Part shown: positions 18,143-26,295 of the stretch, piece by piece
How the letters are laid out: every line of letters starts with the position of its first letter
Position numbering within the stretch: the first letter of the stretch is position 1
Translations under genes and position numbers: made by a program
The notes under the pieces: generated by a model
Seen by the model: only the letters and a program-made list of their open reading frames with translations
Told to the model about the DNA's origin: nothing
Database searches by the model: none
NCBI RefSeq assembly: GCF_028289855.1
Contig: NZ_JAQGKZ010000059.1
Coordinates: 27,839 to 91,838, forward strand
Direction of reading: 5' to 3'
DNA from: Sphingomonas bacterium
GTDB lineage: Bacteria; Pseudomonadota; Alphaproteobacteria; Sphingomonadales; Sphingomonadaceae
DNA length: 64,000 nt

Positions 18143-20810
18143 CCCGTCCTCCGCTGACGCTCGCCCAGAAACGCGAAACCTCCTGCCGCGTCGCGTCGAA
18201 CCGCGCAACCAGCGCACTCCAGCTCTCGGCACCGAGCACGCGCACAATCAGTGCCTGCGTCGCGATTGACGGCGGCTCGCTGTCGGGCGCGACGAGGCGC
18301 AGCAGCACCAGCATCCGCGTGAGCAGCCGATACGCCTCGCCGATCGCCGCCGGCACGATAGCGTGTTCCGCCAACGTGGCGATCGCGGGATCGAGATCGG
18401 GATCGAACCCCGTGCGGTGCGTCAGTTGCGCGACGTGGACGGCGAATTCGAGGTCGACCAGCGCGCCGGGCAGCAACTTGGCGTCGAGCGGCCCCCCGGG
18501 TGGCTTATGCCGCGCCATTTCGGCGCGCATCCCGGCTGCGTCGGTGACGATCTTGGCCGCGTCGCGCGGCGTCGCCAGGACCTCATCGATCACCGCCGTC
18601 ACCGCCGCGCGCGCTGAGTCCGACCCGAAGATCGCCCGTGCGCGAGTCAGCGCCATATGCTCCCACGTCCACGCATCCTCGCGCTGATACCGCGCGAACC
18701 CGTCGAGCGAGACGACTAACGGCCCTTGCGCGCCCGACGGCCGCAACCGCGTGTCGATGTCGTAGAGCGGGCCGGCGGCGGTCGGCACCGACAAAGCGGC
18801 GCTGAGCCGCTGTGCGAGGCGGTTGTAGTAATGCACCGCGCCGAGCGGCTTCGGGCCATCCGATTCACCCGCGAAATCGCCGGTGAACAGATAGATCAGG
18901 TCGAGGTCGGAAGCATGCGTCATCGCCCCGCCACCGAGCCGCCCCAGCGCGAGGATCAGCAATTCGCTGTCGGGCACATGCCCGTGCGTCTTGGCGAAAT
19001 CGGCGACGGTGGCGGCGGCGAGCACGTCGACGGCGGAGACCGCGACGCGGGCGTAACCGTGCGCCACGTCGAGCGGATCGCTGGTCCCGGCGACGAGTTG
19101 CGCCCCCAGTGCGAAGCGCTTTTCACCGACGACGCGGCGAACATGTTCGAGCGCACCCTGGTAGTCGTCGCCCTCCTCGGCGCCTGACATTTCTTTGATC
19201 AACGCCTGCAGGTCGCCCACCGGCGCGAGTGCGGTCGCGTCGATCAGCCCGTCGAGCAGAGCCGGGCGCCGTCCCAATGCTTCGGCCAGCAGCGGCGCGT
19301 GACTGAGGATCGTCGCCATCAACTGCGCGAGTTGCGGGCGCGCTTCGAGCAAACGGAAGAAATTGATCGCGCTGGGTAGCCGCGAGAGCATCGCGTCGAT
19401 CTGGATCAGCGCCGCCCGCGGATCGGGCGCTTGGCCCAACGCCGTCATCAACCCGGGGAGGACCGCTTCGAGCGCCTGCCGCGCGGCCGCGCTGCGCAGC
19501 GCCGGATACGACCCGCCGCGCCAACGCTCTACCAGTTGCGCGGCGGTCGCGGCGTCCGCGAAGCCGATGCTTTCGAGTTGCGCCGGTAACGTTTCGCCGT
19601 CGCTCGATAAGGCGGCGGTATCGGGCGGGTCGAGCGAATCGTAGATCGCGCCCACCGCCAAAACATGCGGCTTGAGCATCGCGATCAGCGATGCGCCGCT
19701 GCCGAACGCCGCAAGCTGCCCCACATTGTCGAGTGCATCCTGCCCGCGCGGCAGCGCGTGGGTCTGGCGGTCGTCTACCATTTGCAGCCGATGCTCGGTG
19801 GTGCGGAACGCGACGTACGCGGCCTTCAGCGTTGCCGCCTCGTCCGCGCCGATCCGCCCCGCCGCCGCCAGCCCGTCCAGCGCGTCGATCGTTGCCGGCG
19901 CCCGCAATCCCGCGTCGCGCCCGCCGTGGATCAGCTGATGGATCTGCGCGAAGAATTCGATTTCGCGGATTCCGCCGCGCCCGCGCTTGAGATCGTAGCC
20001 GGGGCCGAACGCCTGACCTTGCGAATGGTGATCGCGGATGCGTCGGGTGATCTCGCGGATATCGCCGACAGCGCCGAAATCGACCCCGCGGCGCCACACG
20101 AACGGGCGGATCGCGTCGAGGAAGCGCCGACCCAACGCAAGATCCCCGGCAACGGCACGCGCCCGAATGAACGCGGCGCGCTCCCACGGCAAAGCCGCCG
20201 ATTCGTAATAGGAAATCGCGCCGTCGACCGGCAGCGCGATCGGTGTGGCCTCGGGCGAAGGACGCAGCCGCAGATCGACGCGTAGCACATACCCCTCACC
20301 GTCACGCGCCTGAAGCAATTCGACTACGCGGCGTCCGATACGGATCGCGGCTTCTTGCGGTTCTTCGCGCGGACGGTGCGGCAACGTCGCGGGATCGAAC
20401 AACAGGATCGGGTCGATGTCGGACGAATAATTGAGCTCGCAACTCCCCTGCTTGCCGAGCGCGATGGCGGCGAAGCCGATCGGCTCGGCGTCGGGCGTGC
20501 GTTCGTGGATCGCGGCGCGGATCGCCGCGTCGAGCGCACGATCGGCGAACGCGGTCAGCCGCTGCGTCACGCCGGCAAGATCGAGCGCGCCGGCGAGGTC
20601 GGCGATCGCGACGATCAACGCCTCGCGCCGCCGGGCGCGGCGCAATGCGACGCCGATCGGCAGGTCGGGATCGAACGGCAGCGGATCGGGCACGATACCG
20701 ACGGCCAATTCCGCCGCTAGATCAGGCTGTTGCTCCAGCGCAACACGCAGGAACGGCGCATGCGCGGCGGCGCGTGCGAGAGCGTCGGCAAAGTCGGGCG
20801 GCGTGATCAC
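18132..20810 (-). CDS. glnE: bifunctional glutamine-synthetase adenylyltransferase/deadenylase
   Basis: 'GFAAIALGKQGSCELNYSSDIDPILLFD', 'GEGYVLRVDLRLRPS', second domain 'LGRLGGGAMTHASDLDLIYLF', 'YDIDTRLRPSGAQGPLV'. Confidence 0.95.
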   Translation of the reverse strand: MITPPDFADALARAAAHAPFLRVALEQQPDLAAELAVGIVPDPLPFDPDLPIGVALRRARRREALIVAIADLAGALDLAGVTQRLTAFADRALDAAIRAAIHERTPDAEPIGFAAIALGKQGSCELNYSSDIDPILLFDPATLPHRPREEPQEAAIRIGRRVVELLQARDGEGYVLRVDLRLRPSPEATPIALPVDGAISYYESAALPWERAAFIRARAVAGDLALGRRFLDAIRPFVWRRGVDFGAVGDIREITRRIRDHHSQGQAFGPGYDLKRGRGGIREIEFFAQIHQLIHGGRDAGLRAPATIDALDGLAAAGRIGADEAATLKAAYVAFRTTEHRLQMVDDRQTHALPRGQDALDNVGQLAAFGSGASLIAMLKPHVLAVGAIYDSLDPPDTAALSSDGETLPAQLESIGFADAATAAQLVERWRGGSYPALRSAAARQALEAVLPGLMTALGQAPDPRAALIQIDAMLSRLPSAINFFRLLEARPQLAQLMATILSHAPLLAEALGRRPALLDGLIDATALAPVGDLQALIKEMSGAEEGDDYQGALEHVRRVVGEKRFALGAQLVAGTSDPLDVAHGYARVAVSAVDVLAAATVADFAKTHGHVPDSELLILALGRLGGGAMTHASDLDLIYLFTGDFAGESDGPKPLGAVHYYNRLAQRLSAALSVPTAAGPLYDIDTRLRPSGAQGPLVVSLDGFARYQREDAWTWEHMALTRARAIFGSDSARAAVTAVIDEVLATPRDAAKIVTDAAGMRAEMARHKPPGGPLDAKLLPGALVDLEFAVHVAQLTHRTGFDPDLDPAIATLAEHAIVPAAIGEAYRLLTRMLVLLRLVAPDSEPPSIATQALIVRVLGAESWSALVARFDATRQEVSRFWASVSGGRDER

Positions 20811-20933
20811 AGCCTTGCCCTAGCCCAAGCGGCGAAGCGCGAGAATTGCCGAGATCGTTACGGACTGATTCAAATTAATGTGCAGCGCAGCAACAAATCG
20901 GCAACAAATTGTCGCATCGCACGTTTTTCCCGA

Positions 20934-21104
20934 ATGAGCCCGCCGCCTTCCCAGAGTGCCGCTACCCCCGATAGCTTACGCCAGACGGTTCGCATGCCGC
21001 GCGAAAGCGACGGCGTGGGAAGTGCGCTACGCCAGATTTTCGCCGGCGTTCCGGCGCTGCCGTCCGAATGGCGCGCTTTATTGGGCCGGCTCGACAACGG
21101 CTAA
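20934..21104 (+). CDS. putative second NepR-like anti-sigma micro-protein (56 aa)
   Basis: 'VGSALRQIFAGVPALPSEWRALLGRLDNG' aligns by eye with the NepR core at 23028-23264 ('MGTALRTVYHTAVSEPVPNEMLDLLRKLD'). Stop codon overlaps that of ecfG tail-to-tail. Confidence 0.45.
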   Translation: MSPPPSQSAATPDSLRQTVRMPRESDGVGSALRQIFAGVPALPSEWRALLGRLDNG

Positions 21105-21769
21105 TCCTCGTCGTCGGGATCGTCCGGGCGCGGGTTATGCTCGCCGCTAAGCTCGTCGACCTCATCCATGATCGTGTCGAGCGCGGTACGTCCCTGATTG
21201 TCGGGCGCGTGGCGGCGTGAGGCGAGGTCGTTGCCGCTCAGGATCGATTCGAGCGCGACGCGCCCGCGCGCCACCCGGCTCTTGATCGTTCCGACCGCGA
21301 CGTTGCAGATCTCGGCCGCTTCCTCGTAAGCGAAGCCGCCCGCGCCCACCAAAATCAGTGCCTCGCGCTGCGGTTGGGGCAGGTGCAGCAACGCGCGCTG
21401 CATATCGCCGAGCTCGACATGCTTGTCCTGACTCGCGGGTGCCGCGAGCACGCGGTCGGCGACCAGGTCGTCCCATTCGCCCTTGAACCGCGCGCGGCGC
21501 ATCTGGCTGAGATAAAGATTGCGCAAGATGATGAAGGTCCACGCGCGCATATTGGTGCCGGCCTGAAACCGCTGGCGCGCGGCCCACGCCTTCATCAGGG
21601 TTTCCTGGACCAGATCGTCGGCAAGATCGCGGCTGCCCGACAGCGAGCGGCCGAACGCGCGAAGGTGCGGGATAACCTGCGCCAACTGGTCCTTGAACTC
21701 GGGATCCGACAGCGCGACGTGCTCGATCGCCTCCCCCTCATCCATCGCATCGGTGTCGGTCGTGGTCAT
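21101..21769 (-). CDS. ecfG: EcfG-type (ECF15) RNA polymerase sigma factor
   Basis: 'LIPHLRAFGRSLSG'-type region 2 ('QVIPHLRAFGRSLSGSRDLADDLVQETLMKAWAARQRFQ...MRAWTFIILRN') and region 4 'LPQPQREALILVGAGGFAYEEAAEICNVAVGTIKSRVARGR'; adjacent to phyR/nepR. Confidence 0.92.
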   Translation of the reverse strand: MTTTDTDAMDEGEAIEHVALSDPEFKDQLAQVIPHLRAFGRSLSGSRDLADDLVQETLMKAWAARQRFQAGTNMRAWTFIILRNLYLSQMRRARFKGEWDDLVADRVLAAPASQDKHVELGDMQRALLHLPQPQREALILVGAGGFAYEEAAEICNVAVGTIKSRVARGRVALESILSGNDLASRRHAPDNQGRTALDTIMDEVDELSGEHNPRPDDPDDED

Positions 21770-21851
21770 GGAACTCCGTCGAGCGGGCGCGGATGTACGC
21801 CGTAAGCAGATAGATAGGGTGGAATCGGCGCCAGCGCCAATTACGGCAGGC

Positions 21852-22016
21852 TCATTTGTTGAACAGCACCGGGCCCCAGACGATCAGCGAGAGGATCCCG
21901 ATCGCCAGCACGATCGAAATGCCGAGGACGTAGCGCATGTGCCCGGATGTTTCACCGGCGCGTGCCTCATCGCCGCTTTCGCGGACCGGCGCGTCTGGAG
22001 ATTCTGGATCAGTCAT
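21852..22016 (-). CDS. small single-TM protein (54 aa) in the ecfG-phyR gap
   Basis: 'MTDPESPDAPVRESGDEARAGETSGHMRYVLGISIVLAIGILSLIVWGPVLFNK': acidic N-terminus plus one TM. Confidence 0.55.
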   Translation of the reverse strand: MTDPESPDAPVRESGDEARAGETSGHMRYVLGISIVLAIGILSLIVWGPVLFNK

Positions 22017-22024
22017 ATCCCCCG

Positions 22025-22049
22025 AACGCACCAATTCCGTTTTGGCTCC
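22025..22049 (-). promoter_or_regulatory. near-consensus EcfG promoter (GGAGC-N16-CGTT) upstream of the small TM ORF and ecfG
   Basis: Minus-strand GGAGC CAAAACGGAATTGGTG CGTT; one mismatch to GGAAC. Confidence 0.45.
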
Positions 22050-22081
22050 GTAACCGATGGAACTTCGCTGAAGCCGTGCCC

Positions 22082-22888
22082 TCAAGCAGGAATCGTGCTC
22101 TCGTCGAAGAACAGCGCCTGACTGATCGCTGCCTTCACCGTCGATCGCTGAAACGGCTTGGTGATCAGGAAGGTCGGCTCGGGCCGCTCTCCGGTCAGCA
22201 AACGCTCCGGGAAAGCGGTGATGAAGATCACCGGTACCTGGAATTCGGCGAGGATGTCCTTGACCGCGTCGACCCCCGAACTGTCGTCGGCAAGCTGAAT
22301 GTCGGCAAGCACCAGCCCGGGCCGGTCGGCCATCGCCGAGGCGACCGCTTCGTCGCGAGTTACCGCCACGCCGGTCACGTCATGACCAAGGTCGCGGACG
22401 ATCGTTTCGATATCCATCGCGATGATCGGCTCGTCTTCGATGATCAGGACGCGCGAACGCGTCTGCTTTTCGATCTCGGCGAGCGCGTCGGCGACAAGGC
22501 TTTCGACCTCGTCGCCATCGGCATCGATCAGATAACCGGCATCCTCGGGCGTGAAGCCCTCCATCGCGGTCAGCAGCAGCGCCTGGCGCGACAAAGGAGT
22601 CATCTTCGCGAGCCGCGCGCGTGCGACCGCTTCCTGACCCCCAGTGTCCGACCCGTCATCGCTCAGCGCGACCTCGTCGTCGCGATTGGTGGTGCGCCAG
22701 ATAACCTGGAACGTGCGGTACAATCCCAGGCGCGGATCGACATCGCGCGGAAATTCCTCGGGCGCGGCGACGATCGCCTCGAGCGCGGCGCGGACGTAGC
22801 GGTCGCCATGGTCCTGGCTCCCGGTTAGCGCGCGGCCATAGCGGCGCAGGAACGGCAGGTGCGGTGCGAGTTGCTGACCGAGCGACAT
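22082..22888 (-). CDS. phyR: PhyR-type response regulator (sigma-like domain plus receiver)
   Basis: N-terminal sigma-like 'LAPHLPFLRRYGRALTGSQDHGDRYVRAALEAIV'; C-terminal receiver 'VLIIEDEPIIAMDIETIVRDLGHDVTGVAVTRDEAV...PGLVLADIQLADDSSGVDAVKDI...PVIFITAFPE'. Confidence 0.95.
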   Translation of the reverse strand: MSLGQQLAPHLPFLRRYGRALTGSQDHGDRYVRAALEAIVAAPEEFPRDVDPRLGLYRTFQVIWRTTNRDDEVALSDDGSDTGGQEAVARARLAKMTPLSRQALLLTAMEGFTPEDAGYLIDADGDEVESLVADALAEIEKQTRSRVLIIEDEPIIAMDIETIVRDLGHDVTGVAVTRDEAVASAMADRPGLVLADIQLADDSSGVDAVKDILAEFQVPVIFITAFPERLLTGERPEPTFLITKPFQRSTVKAAISQALFFDESTIPA

Positions 22889-22973
22889 AATGAAACTATT
22901 CTCCCCAAAAGGCGCCGGCTCTTGTGCGAGGCGGGACCGCTTTACGCAACACGACATTTTTCTATTCGCTGGT

Positions 22974-22998
22974 GGAACAATCGAGAGCGTTTTTGGTT
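22974..22998 (+). promoter_or_regulatory. candidate EcfG promoter for nepR (GGAAC-N16-GGTT)
   Basis: GGAAC at 22974-22978, GGTT at 22995-22998 in the phyR/nepR divergent gap. Confidence 0.45.
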
Positions 22999-23027
22999 TC
23001 ACGGGGTGCTGACGCAATTCGTGCGTC

Positions 23028-23264
23028 GTGTTCGGCTCCGCTTGCGAACCCTTTTCGGTTCCGGCATGGCCGGTTCAGTTTTCGAGGGGGATTGCGTTGC
23101 CAGAGCGGCGGTCATCAAAGCGGGGAGGTCCCGGCGACGGTGATGGAAACGGCAAAAAGCTAAAAGACGAAGCGATGGGGACCGCACTACGCACGGTATA
23201 TCATACCGCCGTCAGCGAACCCGTGCCCAACGAAATGCTCGATCTGCTCCGCAAGCTGGATTAG
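23028..23264 (+). CDS. nepR: NepR-type anti-sigma factor (start uncertain, an in-frame TTG at 23097 is possible)
   Basis: C-terminal core 'MGTALRTVYHTAVSEPVPNEMLDLLRKLD', divergent from phyR. Confidence 0.85.
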   Translation: MFGSACEPFSVPAWPVQFSRGIALPERRSSKRGGPGDGDGNGKKLKDEAMGTALRTVYHTAVSEPVPNEMLDLLRKLD

Positions 23265-23267
23265 CCC

Positions 23268-24848
23268 GTGGCTGGGCTTATGGCTGGTGGGCGCCCGGGC
23301 ACATTAAGCGCTCGCCTCGGACGGCTGCCGACCGGACCCAAGATTTTCCTCATTCTGTCGGCGGCGCTGCTGCCGTTCGCGATCATAGCGATTCTGGCGA
23401 CGCTGGCCACCACGCGGCAAGCGGGCCAGGAAGCGCGATCGCAATTGCGCGTCGCGGCGCAGGAAAGTTCACGCAACCTGGCGATCGAACTGGTCGGCGA
23501 CATGACCGCGCTGACCACCGCGATGAACGCGCTCGCCGCCGATCATGCCGACGCGCCGAGTTGCGCACGCGCCCGCGGCGTTTTCGCGCAACAGATTGCA
23601 GCGGGCGCCAGTTTCACCATCAGCGACCGGACCGGTCGATTGCTGTGCGGCACCGCGCCCCCGTTCTCCGTCCCCAACGCCATTGCCGGCGGTCAGCCGT
23701 CGGCGCGCGTGGTGCCGGGCAAAGGCATCGTTCTGGCGATCACCGCCGCCGGCGGGGGTTTGCGCGGAAGCGCGTTCTTCCCGGCAAAATTTCTCAGCGG
23801 CGTCGCCAGGCCGAGCGCGTTCGGGGTCGATTATGCCGAGGTCATCCGCGATCCGGACGGCCAGGAACTCAACCTGCGCACACTCGACCAGGATCGCCCG
23901 CTCGATCGGCATGACTCGGTCAGCGTGCCGCTCAACATTGGTAATTTGACGGCGGTTCTGAATATCAGCAGCAACCCGATCACCTGGCCCATCTTCACCG
24001 CCTTGCTCCTGCCGATCCTGATGTGGCTGGCCGCCGCCAGCCTGGCCTGGCTCGTCGTCGACCGCTTGCTGATCCAGCCGCTGCGCACGCTGCGCGCGCG
24101 GGTGGCGGCCTACCGCCCGGGCGAGGAAATCGCCTCATCCGATGTCCGGTCCTTGCCCGCGCAGGAAATTCGCGAGCTCGGCGAAACCTTTCGCTCATTG
24201 AGCCGCACGCTGATCCTCCACGAGGCCGGCCTCGCCGAGGGGCTGGTGCGCCAGACCAAGCTGACGCGCGAGGTTCACCACCGCGTCAAGAACAACCTCC
24301 AGGTCATTTCCAGCCTGATCAACCTGCACTCGCGCGGGGCGAAGGCGGAAGAAGCGGCGCGCGCGTATTCGTCGATCCAGCGGCGAGTCGATGCGCTGTC
24401 GGTGGTCCACCGCCACCATTTCGCGGAGATGGAGGATCATCGCGGGTTGTCGCTGCGCGCGGTGATCGGCGAACTGGCGTCGAACATCCGCGCGACCAGC
24501 CCGGAAGGGTCGAAGCTGGGCATCCTGCTCGAAGTCGAGCCCTATCTGGTCACCCAGGACAATGCGATCGCGATCGCGTTTCTGCTGACCGAGATCATCG
24601 AGCTGGCGATCGCTATCAATCCCTGCGCGCAACTTCGGCTGTCGGTCCGCGCAGGCGACACGCCGGACAAGGCGATCCTGCGTGCCAGTTCGCCCGGGCT
24701 GATCGAGGGCGACGGGCTGAAAGCGGCGCTCGACCAGCGCTACGCCCGGGTGATGGAAGGGCTGTCACGCCAATTGCGCGCGCCGCTGCACCACGATCCG
24801 CTCGCCGGCGCGTATGAAATTGCGATTGCGATTACCGGAAAAGACTGA
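23268..24848 (+). CDS. HisKA_2-type sensor kinase/phosphatase of the general stress response (PhyP-like), degenerate ATPase domain
   Basis: TM-periplasmic-TM, HAMP-like linker, 'REVHHRVKNNLQVISSLINLHSRGAKAEEAARAYSSIQRRVDALSVVHRHHF'; directly downstream of nepR. Confidence 0.85.
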   Translation: MAGLMAGGRPGTLSARLGRLPTGPKIFLILSAALLPFAIIAILATLATTRQAGQEARSQLRVAAQESSRNLAIELVGDMTALTTAMNALAADHADAPSCARARGVFAQQIAAGASFTISDRTGRLLCGTAPPFSVPNAIAGGQPSARVVPGKGIVLAITAAGGGLRGSAFFPAKFLSGVARPSAFGVDYAEVIRDPDGQELNLRTLDQDRPLDRHDSVSVPLNIGNLTAVLNISSNPITWPIFTALLLPILMWLAAASLAWLVVDRLLIQPLRTLRARVAAYRPGEEIASSDVRSLPAQEIRELGETFRSLSRTLILHEAGLAEGLVRQTKLTREVHHRVKNNLQVISSLINLHSRGAKAEEAARAYSSIQRRVDALSVVHRHHFAEMEDHRGLSLRAVIGELASNIRATSPEGSKLGILLEVEPYLVTQDNAIAIAFLLTEIIELAIAINPCAQLRLSVRAGDTPDKAILRASSPGLIEGDGLKAALDQRYARVMEGLSRQLRAPLHHDPLAGAYEIAIAITGKD

Positions 24849-24903
24849 AATCCCACCCAAAATTCTTGCCCGAAAAAAATTGTAAAAAAATGCATTTTTT
24901 CTG

Positions 24904-24928
24904 GGAACCGCATCGCGAAAGGGGCGTT
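24904..24928 (+). promoter_or_regulatory. EcfG-type promoter, perfect match GGAAC-N16-CGTT
   Basis: GGAAC(24904-24908) CGCATCGCGAAAGGGG CGTT(24925-24928) in the intergenic region after the kinase gene. Confidence 0.7.
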
Positions 24929-24933
24929 TTCAT

Positions 24934-25036
24934 TCTCGGATAGCGAATTTATGCCCCCCCGCTCTCGCTATCCAAGACATAGGCCCGGCAGCGCACCCCT
25001 CCCCCCCGGTAGCGCTTCCGGGCCTAAATCTTTTCC
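24934..25036 (+). ncRNA. candidate stress-response sRNA with two C-rich-loop hairpins (about 100 nt)
   Basis: Hairpin 1 GGATAGCGA(24938-24946)/TCGCTATCC(24965-24973), loop ATTTATGCCCCCCCGCTC. Hairpin 2 TAGGCCCGGCAGCGC(24980-24994)/GCGCTTCCGGGCCTA(25012-25026), one mismatch, loop ACCCCTCCCCCCCGGTA, then AATCTTTT. Ends are estimates. Confidence 0.6.
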
Positions 25037-25066
25037 GGCCTCTTCAGATGCTCGACGGTCGAGCGA

Positions 25067-25840
25067 TCAGGCGGCGGTTTCGCTCGCCTCGGTCCGCGCG
25101 CGCCGGCGATGCGTCAGCCAGATCGCGACCAGCGTCAAATAATAGAGCACCACCAGCGGCGACGCGAGCATGATCATCGATCCAGCATCGGGCGGCGCGA
25201 GGAACAGCGCAATCGCGAAGCAGCCGAGGATGGCATAGCGCTGCGCCTTGACCAGTTGCTTCAGCGTGACGATCCCGGCGCGTTCGAGCAGCATCAACAG
25301 CACCGGCAACAGGAACGCGATGCCGAACCCCATCAGGAACTGCATGACGAACGACAGATAATTATCGACCGACGGCAGCGCCTCGCGATCGACCCCGCCG
25401 ACATTGCCCTGATAACCGAGCAGGAAATGGAGCGCGCCGGGGATCGCGACGAAATAGGCCAGGCACGCGCCCGCCCCGAACAGCAGCGGCGTCGCCAGCA
25501 GAAACGGCAGCAGCGCGCGCTTTTCCTTGCGATACAGGCCAGGTGCGACGAACTGCCACAACTGGTTGGCGATCACTGGGAACGACAGCATTATCGCGGC
25601 GAAGAATGCAACCTTGAGCTGGACGAAGAATGCTTCGAACAATTGCGTATAGATCAGCTTCGATTGCCCCGCCTTGAGCAGCGGGCGCACCAGGATGCCG
25701 AAAATCCATTCGGAGAAATAAAAGCTGAGCGCGAACATCGCCGCCAGCGCCAACAGGCTGAACAGCAAGCGGCGGCGCAACTCGATCAGATGATCGAGCA
25801 GCGGCGCGCGGCTCGCGTCGATGGTGTCCTCGTCGCTCAC
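25067..25840 (-). CDS. tatC: twin-arginine translocase subunit TatC
   Basis: 'LLDHLIELRRRLLFSLLALAAMF', 'FFAAIMLSFPVIANQLWQFVAPGLYRKEKR'. Confidence 0.95.
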   Translation of the reverse strand: MSDEDTIDASRAPLLDHLIELRRRLLFSLLALAAMFALSFYFSEWIFGILVRPLLKAGQSKLIYTQLFEAFFVQLKVAFFAAIMLSFPVIANQLWQFVAPGLYRKEKRALLPFLLATPLLFGAGACLAYFVAIPGALHFLLGYQGNVGGVDREALPSVDNYLSFVMQFLMGFGIAFLLPVLLMLLERAGIVTLKQLVKAQRYAILGCFAIALFLAPPDAGSMIMLASPLVVLYYLTLVAIWLTHRRRARTEASETAA

Positions 25841-26271
25841 GGCTTGGCGCGCTTGGCGGCGGGTTTCTTCGCCGCAGGTCTTGTCGCCGCTGCCTTGGCT
25901 CGGGGTTTTGGCTTGGGCTTGGGTGCGATTGCGACTTTCGGCTGTTCGACCATCACCGCCGACGAGTCACCGGCCAGCTCGGCGGGATCATCCTGCGGTA
26001 CTGGCGCCATCAGTGCGGCCTGATCGGCGGTCGGGGGAAAGTCACGCATGATGCGCTCATTCTCCGCCTTCCACTTCTTTTCCATTTCCTGGAATTCGGA
26101 TTCGCGGATCATGTCGTCGAACCCCGAGCGGAATTGCCGCGCCATACCGCGCGCACGGCCGATCCACTGCCCGGCCAAGCGCATCGCCTTGGGCAAGTCT
26201 TTGGGCGGGATGACAAGCAATGCCACCACGCCCAGCACCAGCAACTCGGTCGGGGCTACGTCTAGGATCAC
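25837..26271 (-). CDS. tatB: Sec-independent translocase subunit TatB
   Basis: 'MILDVAPTELLVLGVVALLVIPPKDLPKAMRLAGQWIGRARGMARQFRSGFDDMIRESE'; overlaps tatC by 4 nt. Confidence 0.9.
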   Translation of the reverse strand: MILDVAPTELLVLGVVALLVIPPKDLPKAMRLAGQWIGRARGMARQFRSGFDDMIRESEFQEMEKKWKAENERIMRDFPPTADQAALMAPVPQDDPAELAGDSSAVMVEQPKVAIAPKPKPKPRAKAAATRPAAKKPAAKRAKP

Positions 26272-26295
26272 CGCCGGATTCCTCTCCGGCAGGAA

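Noticed and set aside
22974-22994. GGAAC with a CGTT only about 9 nt downstream (22988-22991) upstream of nepR
   Set aside because: Spacing is far too short for EcfG; the GGAAC-N16-GGTT reading was kept instead at moderate confidence.
25050-25064. GCTCGAC-g-GTCGAGC palindrome just beyond tatC
   Set aside because: Short and without a U tract; could be a weak tatC 3' hairpin but cannot be supported.
24951-25142. 63-aa + strand ORF after the EcfG-type promoter
   Set aside because: Ser/Arg/Pro-rich, reads through both hairpins and into the antisense of tatC; the RNA structures are a better explanation for the transcript.
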